DNA from: Chelatococcus composti
Lineage (GTDB): Bacteria > Pseudomonadota > Alphaproteobacteria > Rhizobiales > Beijerinckiaceae
Direction of reading: 5' to 3'
Length of the DNA stretch: 64,000 bases
NCBI RefSeq assembly: GCF_014201415.1
Contig: NZ_JACHEH010000010.1
Span: 1 to 64,000, forward strand
Shown here one piece after another: positions 42,653-53,667 of the stretch. How positions within the stretch are numbered: the stretch's first letter is position 1; each line of letters opens with the position of its first letter. The position numbers were made by a program, and so were the translations under genes. The notes under the pieces are model-generated. The model had not been told where the DNA came from and made no database searches. It saw nothing but the letters and a program-made list of their open reading frames with translations.

Positions 42653-43600
42653 ATGACGCTTCTTTCCCGCACGGCCGACAATCTCTTCTGGATGGCCCGC
42701 TACATGGAGCGGGCGGACAGCGTCGCGCGCATTCTCGACGCCGCCTATCGTCTGTCCTCGCTGCCCACCGCCTATGGCGGGCTGACGAGCGAGTGGGAGT
42801 CCGCGCTCGCCACGGCGGGCTGCACCGAGGCTTTCGCCGCGGCCCACGGCAAGGCGACGCCGGAGGATGTCGTCCACTTCCTCGCCATCTCGCCGGACAA
42901 TCCCTCCAGCATCCGGCGCTGCCTCGAGACAGCGCGCGCCAATGCCCGGGCCGAGCGCACGGCGCTGACCGTCGAGATGTGGGAGGCGATCAACGACAGC
43001 TACCTGACCATGCAGGGGTGGGCTGACCGCGGCGTCTCGCTGGCCGACCTGCCGCGCTTCCTCGCCTTCGCCAAGGAGGCGGCCCTGCGCTTCGACGGCT
43101 CGGCCCACCGTACCATGCTGCGCACCGACGCCTTCTGGTTCACCTGCCTCGGCCTTTGCATCGAGCGGGCGGACAACACGGCCCGCATCCTCGACGTGAA
43201 GTATCACGTGCTGCTGCCCGACCATGCGCGCGTCGGCGGCGGGCTCGACTATTACCAGTGGGCCTCCATCCTGCGCTCTGTCTCGGCGCTGACGAGCTAT
43301 CGCTGGGTCTATCGCGACAGCGTGAAGCCGTGGCTCGTGGCGGACCTGCTCATCCTCAAGGAGGACATGCCGCGCTCGCTCGCCGCCTGCTACCGCAGCA
43401 TCAACGGTTACCTCGACGAGCTGTCCGCTGCCTACGGCTGGCAGGGCAACAGCCAGCGCCTTGCGCGCAGCATCCACATGCGTCTCAGCAACACCTCGAT
43501 CGAGACCATCTTCCAGTCGGGCCTGCACGAGTTCGTCGAGAGCTTCCTTGTCCAGAACAACGAGCTCGGCGCGGCCATTGCCGAGCAATATCTGAGCTGA
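42653..43600 (+). CDS. alpha-E domain protein
   Basis: The 315-residue protein is the all-helical alpha-E family member that regularly accompanies circularly permuted ATP-grasp genes. Conserved features are the N-terminal LLSRTADNLFWMARYMERADSVARILDAAYR, a central AARTMLRTDAFWFTCLGLCIERADNTARILDVKYH-like block, and a C-terminal region ending NELGAAIAEQYLS. Two ER-AD motifs (MERADSVARI and IERADNTARI) mark an internal repeat. It starts 13 bp after the ATP-grasp reading frame. The function is not established experimentally; it has been proposed to help ATP-grasp-driven peptide-bond formation. Confidence 0.9.
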   Translation: MTLLSRTADNLFWMARYMERADSVARILDAAYRLSSLPTAYGGLTSEWESALATAGCTEAFAAAHGKATPEDVVHFLAISPDNPSSIRRCLETARANARAERTALTVEMWEAINDSYLTMQGWADRGVSLADLPRFLAFAKEAALRFDGSAHRTMLRTDAFWFTCLGLCIERADNTARILDVKYHVLLPDHARVGGGLDYYQWASILRSVSALTSYRWVYRDSVKPWLVADLLILKEDMPRSLAACYRSINGYLDELSAAYGWQGNSQRLARSIHMRLSNTSIETIFQSGLHEFVESFLVQNNELGAAIAEQYLS

Positions 43601-43608
43601 GGTGGCTC

Positions 43609-44436
43609 ATGCGTATCCGCGTCTCCCACACCACCCGCTACGACTACTCCCCGCCTGCCAAGTCGGCCATCCAGCTTCTGCGCCTGACGCCGCGCAGCCA
43701 CGAGGGGCAGCACGTGTGCCAGTGGCGCATCGGCGTCGATGCCCAGTGCCGGCTGAAAGCGGGGGAGGATGCGCTCGGCAACATCACCCATTCCTTCACG
43801 CTGGAGGGGCCGATCCAGTCCTTCTCGGTGACGGTTGAGGGCGAGGTCGAGACGCAGGACACGGCTGGCATCGTGCGCGGCACGGTGGAGCGCTTTCCGC
43901 CCGGTCTCTTCCTCCGCACCACGCCGCTCACCGAGCCGGACGATGCCATCCTCGCCCTTGCCGGCGAGGTGCGCGAGACGTTGGGGCGGGACCCCATCGC
44001 CGGCCTGCACGACCTGTCGGGCAAGATCCACGCCCGCATGGCCTTCGACACGGGGGCAACGACCACGGCGACCAAGGCCGGCACGGCGCTCGCCCTCGGC
44101 CACGGGGTCTGCCAGGACTTCGCCCACATCTTCATCAGCGCTGCACGCTTTCTCGGCGTGCCCGCCCGCTATGTGTCGGGCTACCTGCTGCGCGAGGACG
44201 GCCTCGTGCTGCAGGAGGCGGGACATGCCTGGGCGGAGGCCCATGTGGAAGGGCTCGGCTGGGTCGGCTTCGACCCGGCGCACGCCATCTCGCCGACGGA
44301 AGCCTACGTGCGGCTCGCCGCGGCCCTCGACTATCACGGAGCGGCGCCGGTCCTCGGCAGCCGCTATGGCGGTGGGCAGGAGAGCCTGGACGTCAGCGTG
44401 CGTGTGGAGCACGCCCGACGCCAGATCCAAAGCTGA
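43609..44436 (+). CDS. transglutaminase-like cysteine protease
   Basis: The 275-residue protein has an N-terminal beta domain (MRIRVSHTTRYDYSPPAKSAIQLLRLTPR) and a transglutaminase core with the catalytic triad C168 (HGVCQDFAH), H206 (AGHAWAE) and D222 (GFDPAH). There is no signal peptide, so it acts in the cytoplasm. The cluster predicts that it cuts, or forms, isopeptide or peptide bonds in the product of the ATP-grasp ligase. It starts 9 bp past the alpha-E gene, probably on one transcript. Confidence 0.92.
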   Translation: MRIRVSHTTRYDYSPPAKSAIQLLRLTPRSHEGQHVCQWRIGVDAQCRLKAGEDALGNITHSFTLEGPIQSFSVTVEGEVETQDTAGIVRGTVERFPPGLFLRTTPLTEPDDAILALAGEVRETLGRDPIAGLHDLSGKIHARMAFDTGATTTATKAGTALALGHGVCQDFAHIFISAARFLGVPARYVSGYLLREDGLVLQEAGHAWAEAHVEGLGWVGFDPAHAISPTEAYVRLAAALDYHGAAPVLGSRYGGGQESLDVSVRVEHARRQIQS

Positions 44437-44537
44437 GTGCGTGGCGCGGGCTTGCCTCGGCGGACGGCTTCGGTCTATCGCCACGACGCCGTCGTGCCTG
44501 CGGCGGCGAGTGGCTCGAGGAAAGGGCGGGCGTAGCC

Positions 44538-45275
44538 ATGACGTATTGTGTCGGCATCCTGGTGCGTGAGGGGCTCGTGATGCTGGGCGACACCCGCACC
44601 AATGCCGGGCTCGACAACATCGCCACCTTTCGCAAGCTCACTGTGCTGGAAAGGCCGGGCGAGCGCGTGATGATGCTCGCCACCGCCGGCAACCTGTCGA
44701 TCTCCCAGTCCGTCATGAGCCTGCTCACCGAGGGCATCGAGAGCGAGGCCGGCACGCGCCGGACGCTGATGGACGTCGAGAGCATGTTCGAGGCGGCCGG
44801 GCTTGTGGGCGAGGCCATCCGCCAAGTCTACGCCACCTATGGACCGGCGCTGCAGCAGCAGAGCATGTCCTTTGACGTGACCTTCCTCATCGGCGGCCAG
44901 ATCAAGGGCCGCAGGCTGCGCCTCTTCCAGGTCTACGCGGCAGGCAACTTCATCGAGGCGACGCAGGACACACCCTATTTCCAGATCGGCGAGCACAAAT
45001 ATGGCAAGCCCATCCTCGACCGCTCCATCTCCTACGATGTGGAGCTGCTCGATGCGCTGAAGCTGGCGCTCATCTCGATGGACTCGACCCTGCGTTCCAA
45101 CCTGAGCGTCGGTCTGCCGGTCGATGTGGCTGCCTGCCGCACGGACGAGCTGAAGGCCGCCGTCTCCTATCGCATCGAACCGGACGAACCCTATTTCCGC
45201 GACCTGCGCGATCGCTGGTCGCAGGCGCTTCGGCAGGCGCATCTCGCCATTCCGCGCCCGCCGTGGATTGCGTGA
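44538..45275 (+). CDS. Anbu proteasome-type peptidase
   Basis: The 245-residue protein belongs to Anbu, the bacterial relative of proteasome beta subunits. Met removal would expose the catalytic Thr (T2 of TYCVGIL), with D18 (GDTRTNAGLDNI) and K33 (FRKL) completing the expected proteasomal set. Other family marks are LATAGNLSISQSV, FLIGGQIKGRRLRLFQVYAAGNFIEAT and the C-terminal half with DPYFRDLRDRWSQALR-like sequence. Anbu structures form open helical assemblies in other bacteria. It is the last of four clustered genes, following the transglutaminase after about 100 bp. A TTCCCT/AGGGAA hairpin lies at 45307-45323, without a U-tract. Confidence 0.93.
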   Translation: MTYCVGILVREGLVMLGDTRTNAGLDNIATFRKLTVLERPGERVMMLATAGNLSISQSVMSLLTEGIESEAGTRRTLMDVESMFEAAGLVGEAIRQVYATYGPALQQQSMSFDVTFLIGGQIKGRRLRLFQVYAAGNFIEATQDTPYFQIGEHKYGKPILDRSISYDVELLDALKLALISMDSTLRSNLSVGLPVDVAACRTDELKAAVSYRIEPDEPYFRDLRDRWSQALRQAHLAIPRPPWIA

Positions 45276-45464
45276 GCCGCCCCGCGGCGCCATGCGCTCG
45301 TCGCAATTCCCTGACAGAGGGAAAGCGAGAGACCCGCGCATTGCGCATGCGCCCGCCGTCAGCTAGGCCGTGGACTTCCTTGCCCCTGCAGGACGATCAC
45401 GGGTAGAAGGGGCCTACACAACGATTGCCGCACCTGCCTGCAGCAGGCATGCGACGGATTTGTC

Positions 45465-46733
45465 ATGCGAGCCGACTTGTCAGCACAGCCCCAGACCGGT
45501 GGCGAACCCTTCGCGCCGGCATACCCGCCGTTCTTCGAGTTCGTGGCGCTTGTCGCGCTGCTGATGAGCATAGCGGCCTTTTCCATCGACAGCATCCTGC
45601 CGGCCTTCAGCCACATCCAGGCGGAGTTCGGCGTCGTCGACGGCAACGACCTGCAGCTTGTCGTCTATGCCTACATGGCGGGCTTCGGCATCATGCAGCT
45701 CGTCTTCGGCCCGGTGGCGGATGTCGTCGGCCGCCGGCCGACGCTGATGGCAGGCCTTGCCATCTATGTCGTCGGCACCGGGCTCGCGTTGCTGGCGGAC
45801 GGCTTCCACATGCTGCTCGTCGCCCGCTTCGTGCAGGGCACGGGGGCGGCCGCGGCGCGTGTGCTGGTGGTGACGCTGGTGCGCGACCGCTATTCCGGCC
45901 GCGACATGGCGCGGGTCATGTCGCTCGTCATGATGCTGTTCATCACAGTGCCGATTGTCGCGCCGGCCATCGGCAGCGCCATTCTGGTGGCGAGCGAGTG
46001 GCACATGATCATCGTCGCCATGTTCGTCATGGCGGTGATCATGTTCACCTGGTTCGGGCTGCGCATGCCGGAGAGCCTCAATCCAGCCTACCGCAAGCCG
46101 CCCGCCGTCAGACCGCTGGTCGCCGATGTACGTCGCATCGTCGCCTCGCGCATGTCCTTCGGCTACTCGACCGCGATCATGCTGATGCAGGGCTGCATCA
46201 TGATCTACATCGGCCTTGCGGCGCAGATCTTCGAGACGGACGGCTACCGCCTCGGTCCGGTCGGCTTCCCGATCGTCTTCGGCCTGCTCGGCATCACGCA
46301 GGGCGTGGCGTCTTATCTCAATTCGCGGCTCGTCGGCCGTTTCGGCATGCGCCGCATGTCCCATGCCGCTCTCTGCGGCTTCTGCCTGTCGACGGGCGTT
46401 CTGCTCGTCATCGCCGTGGCCGAGGGCGGGCTGCCGCCGCTCTCCGTCTTCGTCGGCCTGCTCGCCGTCAGCCACTTCCTGTTCAGCCTGACGATGCCCA
46501 ACTTCAACACCATGGCCATGGACGAGCTGGGCGACATCGCGGGTACGGCCTCGTCCTTCATCGGCTTCTACGCCACGGTGGCGAGCGCGATCCTCGGGGC
46601 CCTCATCAGCCGCACCTTCGATGGCTCGGTGATCCCGCTGTGCGGCGGCTACCTCGGCCTCGGTGTCGCCTGCCTCGCCGTGGTGCTGTGGGCCGAGCGC
46701 GGCCGTCTGTTCCAGCCGCATCAGGGCAGCTAG
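45465..46733 (+). CDS. MFS drug exporter, Bcr/CflA type
   Basis: The 422-residue protein has twelve predicted membrane segments in two six-helix halves. Motif A lies in the loop after helix 2 (GPVADVVGRRPTLMAG), and the family sequence QGTGAAAARVLVVTLVRDRY follows helix 4, both typical of the Bcr/CflA multidrug group. It would export small hydrophobic compounds with proton exchange. The gene stands alone between the Anbu cluster and a glycosyltransferase gene. Substrates are unknown, and no neighbouring regulator is seen. Confidence 0.9.
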   Translation: MRADLSAQPQTGGEPFAPAYPPFFEFVALVALLMSIAAFSIDSILPAFSHIQAEFGVVDGNDLQLVVYAYMAGFGIMQLVFGPVADVVGRRPTLMAGLAIYVVGTGLALLADGFHMLLVARFVQGTGAAAARVLVVTLVRDRYSGRDMARVMSLVMMLFITVPIVAPAIGSAILVASEWHMIIVAMFVMAVIMFTWFGLRMPESLNPAYRKPPAVRPLVADVRRIVASRMSFGYSTAIMLMQGCIMIYIGLAAQIFETDGYRLGPVGFPIVFGLLGITQGVASYLNSRLVGRFGMRRMSHAALCGFCLSTGVLLVIAVAEGGLPPLSVFVGLLAVSHFLFSLTMPNFNTMAMDELGDIAGTASSFIGFYATVASAILGALISRTFDGSVIPLCGGYLGLGVACLAVVLWAERGRLFQPHQGS

Positions 46734-46862
46734 GCAGGCAGCCAGGCGTCATCTTCAGGCGCGCCGGGGCGACAGGCTCAGGCGAGGGTGGCGGGGTAGA
46801 ACAGGCGCTGATTGGCGAGCTGCGGGCTTCGCCGCGCCAGAACTTCCACCGAGAGACGCCGG

Positions 46863-48110
46863 ATGAGTGACATCAAGCTGAGCATCTGCATCCCGACCTA
46901 CAACCGCGCGCGGCATCTCGAGAAGGCGCTGGCAAATTTCGCGGACCATTACGAGATCCCCTTTCCCTACGAGATCGTGGTGTCCGACAATGCCTCGCAG
47001 GACGACACCCGCGCTGTCGTGGAGCACTTCACGGCCAAGGGATTGCCTATCCGCTACTTTCGCCAGCGCGAGAACTGCGGCGGCGTGCGCAACATCGACA
47101 GCGCGTTCCGGCACGCGCGGGGCGTGTACAGCATGTATCACGCCGACGACGACAGTCTCGTCATCGACGGCCTCGTGAACGCCGTCAACTACCTCGACGC
47201 CCATCCCGACGTGGGGGTCTGTTACGCGCCCTGGTACCTGCATAACGAGGTCGAGGGCATGGACACCGGCCTCTTCTACGAGAATCCAAGCGATCTGAAG
47301 TTCGCCAAGGATGCCTTCGAGCAGGTCTTCAGCTTCCTCATCGAGCGGCATGTGTTTCCTGAGGTCGCCGTCTTCCGGTCGTCGGTGCTGCGTTCGGCCT
47401 GGCAGGACCGGCATTTTGCCTTCGTGTTCTTCGCCACCCTGGCGCATCTTCTGGCAAAGAGTTCCGTGGCGTTTCTGCGGAAACCATTCTATCGTGCCGT
47501 CATGCAGTCGGCCGCCGGCCGCGACCGCACCCAGGCGGGGCACGAGGAGGCGATGACGGCCTGGGATCGCTACCGCGGCGGGCTGGAGTACTACCTCAAC
47601 TTCGGCGCACGGCGCGGCGTGGTCCGCTTGACGCCGGAGCGCCGGGCCCTCTTCGACAAGCAGATCCAGCAGTTCACCGCCACGCGCATGTCGGTTGCGA
47701 TGCGCATGTGGGTGAACCGGAAGGATTATCTCAGGGCCTACGAGATCTGCTCCCGCCTCGTCTATGCGGGCTTCGGCGAGCATCCTATGGTGCAGCAGTA
47801 CCGCCAAACGTTGGCGGTGCCGGCTGCCGTCCAGTCGCTTGCACTGCTCGTGTCCGGCGCTGCGGAGGTGGAGAAGCTGCTTCTCAAGGGTTTCAGCAAT
47901 CCCGATGCGCTCGAGAAGATGCTGCGGGAGCTCGGCCTGCGGGAAGACATCGCGGTACTGACCGACGAAGCGGGCCTGCAGCCGGCGGACACTGCCCGCA
48001 CGGCCGTGTTCGTCGCGAAGGAAGCGGACCGCCAGCCTTTCCTCGACAGGGGCTTCTTTCCCGGGCTCGTGCTCTGCGAGGCCGACATAGCTGACACGAT
48101 CGTTCTGTAA
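46863..48110 (+). CDS. glycosyltransferase family 2 protein
   Basis: The 415-residue protein begins with a GT-A domain (SICIPTYNRARHLEKALANF, DNASQDD, RENCGGVRNIDSAF) and the nucleotide-sugar/metal motif YHADDDSLVIDGL at about residues 98-110. The rest (about 200-415) has no family I recognise and contains an Arg-rich region and several Leu-rich helices, without clear membrane segments. It is cytoplasmic and probably adds a sugar to a surface glycan or a protein. The ATG at 46863 follows GACGCCGG; the upstream in-frame codon at 46812 is less likely. The gene is flanked by genes of unrelated role. Confidence 0.82.
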   Translation: MSDIKLSICIPTYNRARHLEKALANFADHYEIPFPYEIVVSDNASQDDTRAVVEHFTAKGLPIRYFRQRENCGGVRNIDSAFRHARGVYSMYHADDDSLVIDGLVNAVNYLDAHPDVGVCYAPWYLHNEVEGMDTGLFYENPSDLKFAKDAFEQVFSFLIERHVFPEVAVFRSSVLRSAWQDRHFAFVFFATLAHLLAKSSVAFLRKPFYRAVMQSAAGRDRTQAGHEEAMTAWDRYRGGLEYYLNFGARRGVVRLTPERRALFDKQIQQFTATRMSVAMRMWVNRKDYLRAYEICSRLVYAGFGEHPMVQQYRQTLAVPAAVQSLALLVSGAAEVEKLLLKGFSNPDALEKMLRELGLREDIAVLTDEAGLQPADTARTAVFVAKEADRQPFLDRGFFPGLVLCEADIADTIVL

Positions 48111-48205
48111 GGTTCGGCGGCTGCGCGGGGCTTGTTCCCGGGCTGCGGGCATGTTGAGCTGCCGTGACTGGCGACTGTCCGGCCAATTCCGGGAGGGAAG
48201 ATACT

Positions 48206-49222
48206 GTGACCCAGACGATGCCCATGCGGCGGCTCGGCCGTTCGGGCCTGACTGTTTCGCGCCTCGTGCTCGGCACCATGATGTTCGGTGGGCGCACCGA
48301 CGAGGCGGAGGCGGCCCGCATCATCGCCCATGCGCGCGAGGCGGGCGTCAACTTCATCGACACGGCGGATGTGTACAATGATGGCCGGTCGGAGGAGATT
48401 GTCGGCCGCGCCATCCGGGCGCACCGGTTCGACTGGGTGCTCGCCACGAAGGTCGCCAATCCGATGGGCGAGGGGCCCAACCGGCGCGGCCTCTCCCGCC
48501 GCTGGATCGTGCAGGCGACGGAGGATTCGCTGCGGCGGCTCGGCGTCGATGCCATCGACATCCAGTACCTGCACAAGGAAGACAACGAGACGCCGCTCGA
48601 GGAGACCGTGCGGGCGATGGCGGATCTGATCCGCGCCGGCAAGGTGCGCTATTTCGGCGTGTCGAACCACCGTGCCTGGCGCGTGGCGCGCATCGCCGCG
48701 CTTTGCGACGAGATCGGCATCGACCGGCCGGTGGTGTGCCAGCTCTACTACCACGCGCTTTATCGGCCGGCGGAGGTCGAGCTTCTCCCGGCCTGCGCGG
48801 CGCTGGGTATCGGCACCGTCGCCTACAGCCCGCTCGCGCGCGGCGTGCTCACCGGAAAGTACGCGCCCGGCGTTCCTGCCCCCGAGGGCAGCCGCGCTGC
48901 GAGCGGCGACAAGCGCATCAACGAGACGGAGTTTCACCCCGCCAACCTCGAGGCCGCGGCGCGGCTCAAGGCCCATTGCGACCGGCGGGGATACGACATG
49001 GGCGCCTTCGCCGCCGCCTGGGTGCTGGCCAATCCCCTGATGACGGGCGTCATCGCCGGGCCGCGCACCATGGAGCAGTGGCAGGCCTATCTCGCTGCGC
49101 TTGACCTGACGCTCGATGCGGAAGACGAGGCGGCCGTCGATGCCGTGGTTCGCCCCGGCACGACGGCCATTCCGCAGTACATTGATCCGGCCTACCCGGT
49201 GGAGGGGCGCCCGCGCGCCTGA
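48206..49222 (+). CDS. aldo/keto reductase
   Basis: This 338-residue protein is an AKR of the general-stress/YajO group, reducing carbonyls with NADPH. The tetrad is visible as Asp and Tyr in FIDTADVYNDGRSEE, Lys in WVLATKVANP and His in IQYLHKEDNETPLEE. The C-terminal part has GTVAYSPLARGVLTGKY and VLANPLMTGVIAGPR, for NADP binding. The GTG at 48206 has GGGAGGG eight bases before it, so it is preferred to the internal ATG 48218. It is the last plus-strand gene before the convergent urease operon. The substrate is unknown. Confidence 0.9.
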   Translation: MTQTMPMRRLGRSGLTVSRLVLGTMMFGGRTDEAEAARIIAHAREAGVNFIDTADVYNDGRSEEIVGRAIRAHRFDWVLATKVANPMGEGPNRRGLSRRWIVQATEDSLRRLGVDAIDIQYLHKEDNETPLEETVRAMADLIRAGKVRYFGVSNHRAWRVARIAALCDEIGIDRPVVCQLYYHALYRPAEVELLPACAALGIGTVAYSPLARGVLTGKYAPGVPAPEGSRAASGDKRINETEFHPANLEAAARLKAHCDRRGYDMGAFAAAWVLANPLMTGVIAGPRTMEQWQAYLAALDLTLDAEDEAAVDAVVRPGTTAIPQYIDPAYPVEGRPRA

Positions 49223-49249
49223 CGCGCTGCCGCCCGAGCGGGCATCTGC

Positions 49250-49834
49250 CTAGAGAACGAGCAGGCTGATGCCGGCGAGCGCCACGGCGCCGCCGGCGGC
49301 GCGGGCCGCCACGACCGGCAGGCGCGGCAGGGCGCGGGGCGAGAGCGCGATGCCGAGGCCGTGCAGCAGGCCCGTGGCGACCATGAAGCCGGCGGCATAG
49401 CCGGCAGCGTTGGCCCCGGCCGCCATCTCCGCCCCGTGCGCGTGGCCGTGGAAGACCGCAAAGGCGGCGACGAGCGCTGCCCCCAACGCGGCAGGCAGCT
49501 TAAGGCCGAAGGCGAGCGCCGCCCCCAGCACCACGACCGAGAGGGCGATGCCGGTCTCCACGGCGGGCAGGCCGATGTCGGCGATGCCGAGCAGGCCGCC
49601 GACGGCCATGAAGGCGATGAAGGCGAGCGGATAGGCCCATGTGGCGCGCCCGCCCGTAAAGCCGGCCCACAGGCCGACGCAGACCATGGCGAGGACATGG
49701 TCGAGCCCGCCGAGCGGATGGCCGAACCCGTCCATGAAGCTCACGGCCGCGCCCGCGCCGGTGTGGGCGAGGGCGGGGGAAGCGGAGAGGGCAAGGACGC
49801 CGAGGGTGGCAAGGCGGGCAATTCTGTTCGGCAT
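49250..49834 (-). CDS. ureJ: HupE/UreJ-family membrane protein
   Basis: The 194-residue protein has a signal sequence or first membrane helix (MPNRIARLATLGVLALSASPALA) and then about six membrane segments. The family motif HPLGGLDHVLAMVCVGLWAG, with His and Asp, lies at about residues 38-57 and is thought to coordinate nickel. HupE/UreJ proteins are nickel permeases associated with urease and hydrogenase genes. Here it is the last gene of the urea operon, supplying Ni2+ for UreC. It starts 53 bp after ureG. Nickel specificity is by family and context. Confidence 0.88.
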   Translation of the reverse strand: MPNRIARLATLGVLALSASPALAHTGAGAAVSFMDGFGHPLGGLDHVLAMVCVGLWAGFTGGRATWAYPLAFIAFMAVGGLLGIADIGLPAVETGIALSVVVLGAALAFGLKLPAALGAALVAAFAVFHGHAHGAEMAAGANAAGYAAGFMVATGLLHGLGIALSPRALPRLPVVAARAAGGAVALAGISLLVL

Positions 49835-49887
49835 GGATGGCCTCTTCGGTTACGCTGTCGCCGGATGCGGAGCAAATGTCGGGCCAG

Positions 49888-50511
49888 TCAGGCGGCCGAT
49901 TTCAACCCGCCGGCCTCCACGATGAAGCGCACCACGGCATCGACGCCTTCACCGCTGCGGATGTTGGTGAAGACGTAGGGACGCGAGGGGCGCATGAGCT
50001 TCGTGTCCCGCTCCATCACCTCGAGGCTGGCGCCGACGTGGGGCGCAAGGTCGATCTTGTTGATGACGAGAAGGTCGGAGCGCGTGATGCCTGGCCCGCC
50101 CTTGCGCGGGATCTTCTCGCCGCCCGAGACGTCGATGACGTAGATGGTGAGGTCGGCGAGCTCGGGCGAGAAGGTCGCGGCGAGATTGTCGCCGCCCGAT
50201 TCGATGAGCACGAGGTCGAGCTTCGGGAACCGGCGCATCATCTCTTCCACGGCGGCGAGATTGATGGAAGCATCCTCCCGGATGGCAGTGTGTGGGCAGC
50301 CGCCCGTTTCCACGCCCATGATGCGCTCGGCCGGCAGGGCGCCGGCGCGCGTCAGGATCTCGGCGTCCTCCTTCGTGTAGATGTCGTTGGTGATGGCGCA
50401 GAGGTCGTAGGTGCTGGCGAGGCGCTTGCACAGCGCCTCCATCAGCGCCGTCTTGCCGGAGCCGACGGGACCGCCGATGCCGACGCGCAGGGGACCGTTG
50501 GGGGAGGGCAT
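49888..50511 (-). CDS. ureG: urease accessory GTPase
   Basis: The 207-residue GTPase has the P-loop GPVGSGKT at residues 14-21, a metal-binding Cys-Pro-His (GGCPHTAIR) in the switch region, ESGGDNL, and NKIDLAP for guanine recognition. UreG hydrolyses GTP to drive nickel transfer into UreC, helped by UreD, UreE and UreF. The ATG at 50511 follows GAAAGCCCC, and ureF lies 26 bp upstream. It is of normal length, and no residue of the expected motifs is missing. Confidence 0.96.
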   Translation of the reverse strand: MPSPNGPLRVGIGGPVGSGKTALMEALCKRLASTYDLCAITNDIYTKEDAEILTRAGALPAERIMGVETGGCPHTAIREDASINLAAVEEMMRRFPKLDLVLIESGGDNLAATFSPELADLTIYVIDVSGGEKIPRKGGPGITRSDLLVINKIDLAPHVGASLEVMERDTKLMRPSRPYVFTNIRSGEGVDAVVRFIVEAGGLKSAA

Positions 50512-50537
50512 GGGGCTTTCTCCTGGTGTCTGCCCGT

Positions 50538-51248
50538 TCACGAGCGGAACAGGCGCGTATACTGCGTTTCGTGCCTGAGCGACGCGAGATCGCTGCGAAA
50601 GGCGGCACCGCCGATATCGTCGAGCTCCGCCGTGGCGGCCTCTGCCGCGATCCGGCGGCAATGCGGCAGGAGCGCCGCGGTGACCGCCTGTCCGTCCGTC
50701 TGGCCGACGACGCCGAGGCGCACGGCGGCGGAGACGAGATTGGCGGCGAAGGCGGCGAGAAAGGCCTCGAGCGTCTGGACGAGCGGCAGGCCGTGGCCGG
50801 CCGCGGCGACGCCGAGCGCGACCGCGTAGGCCACGTCGCCCGCCCACGTTTCCCTCAGCAGGTCCAAGGCGGGCGTCGGCCATGTCTTGCGGACCGTCAG
50901 CACGAAGGCGTTGCCCTGCGTGACGGTCTCGAGCAGGCGCTCTCGGCTCGTGGCGAGGGCGAGCGCCAGTTCCGCCGCGCCGGCAAGGGCGGTGCCGTCT
51001 GCCGTCGTCACGGCGCGGTGGGTGACCGCGAGCAGGATGGCGTCGTTGCGGCCTGCGCCGTGGGCGAGAACGTCGGCGAGCCATTCCTCCAGGCTCGCCG
51101 CATCCCGGACGTCGCCCGCCTCGGCCGCCCATTCGAGCCCGTGGCTGTAGGCGAAGGCGCCGACTGGGAAGGCCGGCGACAGCCAAGTCATGAGGGTCAG
51201 CAGGGGCGAAGCGCCGGCCGGCGCCGCCTCACCGGTGGTCGTGCCCAT
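50538..51248 (-). CDS. ureF: urease accessory protein UreF
   Basis: The 236-residue protein forms the UreD-UreF-UreG complex that activates apo-urease. It starts [43 protein letters not shown], with the UreF family block [13 protein letters not shown], and ends [11 protein letters not shown], as in other UreF proteins. The ATG at 51248 lies inside the end of ureE (20-bp overlap). It is mainly helical and cytoplasmic. The start inside the histidine-repeat DNA of ureE constrains both reading frames. Confidence 0.94.
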   Translation of the reverse strand: MGTTTGEAAPAGASPLLTLMTWLSPAFPVGAFAYSHGLEWAAEAGDVRDAASLEEWLADVLAHGAGRNDAILLAVTHRAVTTADGTALAGAAELALALATSRERLLETVTQGNAFVLTVRKTWPTPALDLLRETWAGDVAYAVALGVAAAGHGLPLVQTLEAFLAAFAANLVSAAVRLGVVGQTDGQAVTAALLPHCRRIAAEAATAELDDIGGAAFRSDLASLRHETQYTRLFRS

Positions 51249-51873
51249 GATCGTGGGGGCCGTGGTCGTGTCCGTGGTGGTCGTGATGCGGGTGGTCGTG
51301 ATGCGGGTGGTCGTGATGCTCTTGGCCGCATCCGCAGTGCCCATGATCGTGGTGGTGATGGTCATGCGCATGGTCATGGGCATGGCCGTGCGCATGGCCG
51401 TGGTCGTGGGCGTGCCCGTGGCCATGATGATGGTGCCCGCCGTGATCGTAGGCGCCGCGTTCGGGGCGGAAGGGGCGTTCCACCGGCGTGGCAGAACAGC
51501 CGAGGCCGCGCACCATCTCCGCGAGCACATGGTCTTCGGCGATGTAGATGGCATCCGCGGTGATCTCGGCCGGGGTGTGGCGGTTGCCGATGTGCCAGGC
51601 AACCCTGAGCAGGCGGACCGGGCTCTCCGCACGGATCTCGAGGAGCTTTTCCGGCGCGGCGCGTACGACGACGAGCCGCCCGTCCTCGAGCTTCAGGGCG
51701 TCGCCGTCGTCGAGCACGGTCGCCTTCTCGAGGTCGAGCAGGAAGGAGAGGCCGCCGTCGGCGGTGAGGGTCACGCGCCGGCGGTGGCGGTCATCGTGGG
51801 CGAGGGTGACGGTGTCGACGACGCGCTCGGCCTTCACGGCCGGGCGGCGGACGACGGAAGCGGCACGGAGCAT
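51229..51873 (-). CDS. ureE: urease nickel chaperone with long His-rich tail
   Basis: The 214-residue UreE has a peptide-binding N-terminal domain (about 1-75) and a metal-binding domain (about 76-140) with [12 protein letters not shown], which holds the dimer's nickel-binding His. Residues about 141-214 are an extreme tail of some 37 His among Asp and Gly, with two Cys (CGCG). Such tails store nickel in some ureases. The tail DNA contains 15-bp direct repeats (51277-51319) that encode in-frame HDHPH blocks. UreE delivers nickel to UreG. Its end overlaps ureF. Confidence 0.94.
   Translation of the reverse strand: MLRAASVVRRPAVKAERVVDTVTLAHDDRHRRRVTLTADGGLSFLLDLEKATVLDDGDALKLEDGRLVVVRAAPEKLLEIRAESPVRLLRVAWHIGNRHTPAEITADAIYIAEDHVLAEMVRGLGCSATPVERPFRPERGAYDHGGHHHHGHGHAHDHGHAHGHAHDHAHDHHHHDHGHCGCGQEHHDHPHHDHPHHDHHGHDHGPHDHGHDHR
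51277..51319. repeat. 15-bp tandem repeats in the ureE histidine tail
   Basis: The unit GTGGTCGTGATGCGG occurs at 51277-51291 and 51292-51306, with a third, incomplete copy from 51307. On the minus strand it encodes the pentapeptide pattern HHDHP in frame with ureE. A length that is a multiple of three means gain or loss of units would not break the gene. Confidence 0.75.
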
Positions 51874-51943
51874 GACGTTCTCCAGTTCAGTCGGGCATGT
51901 GCCGCGTTAAGTAGCAGGAAACGCCCATGTCGGCATGCCTCGA

Positions 51944-53653
<1,710 letters not shown>

Positions 53654-53667
53654 CGTTCGTGTCTCCC

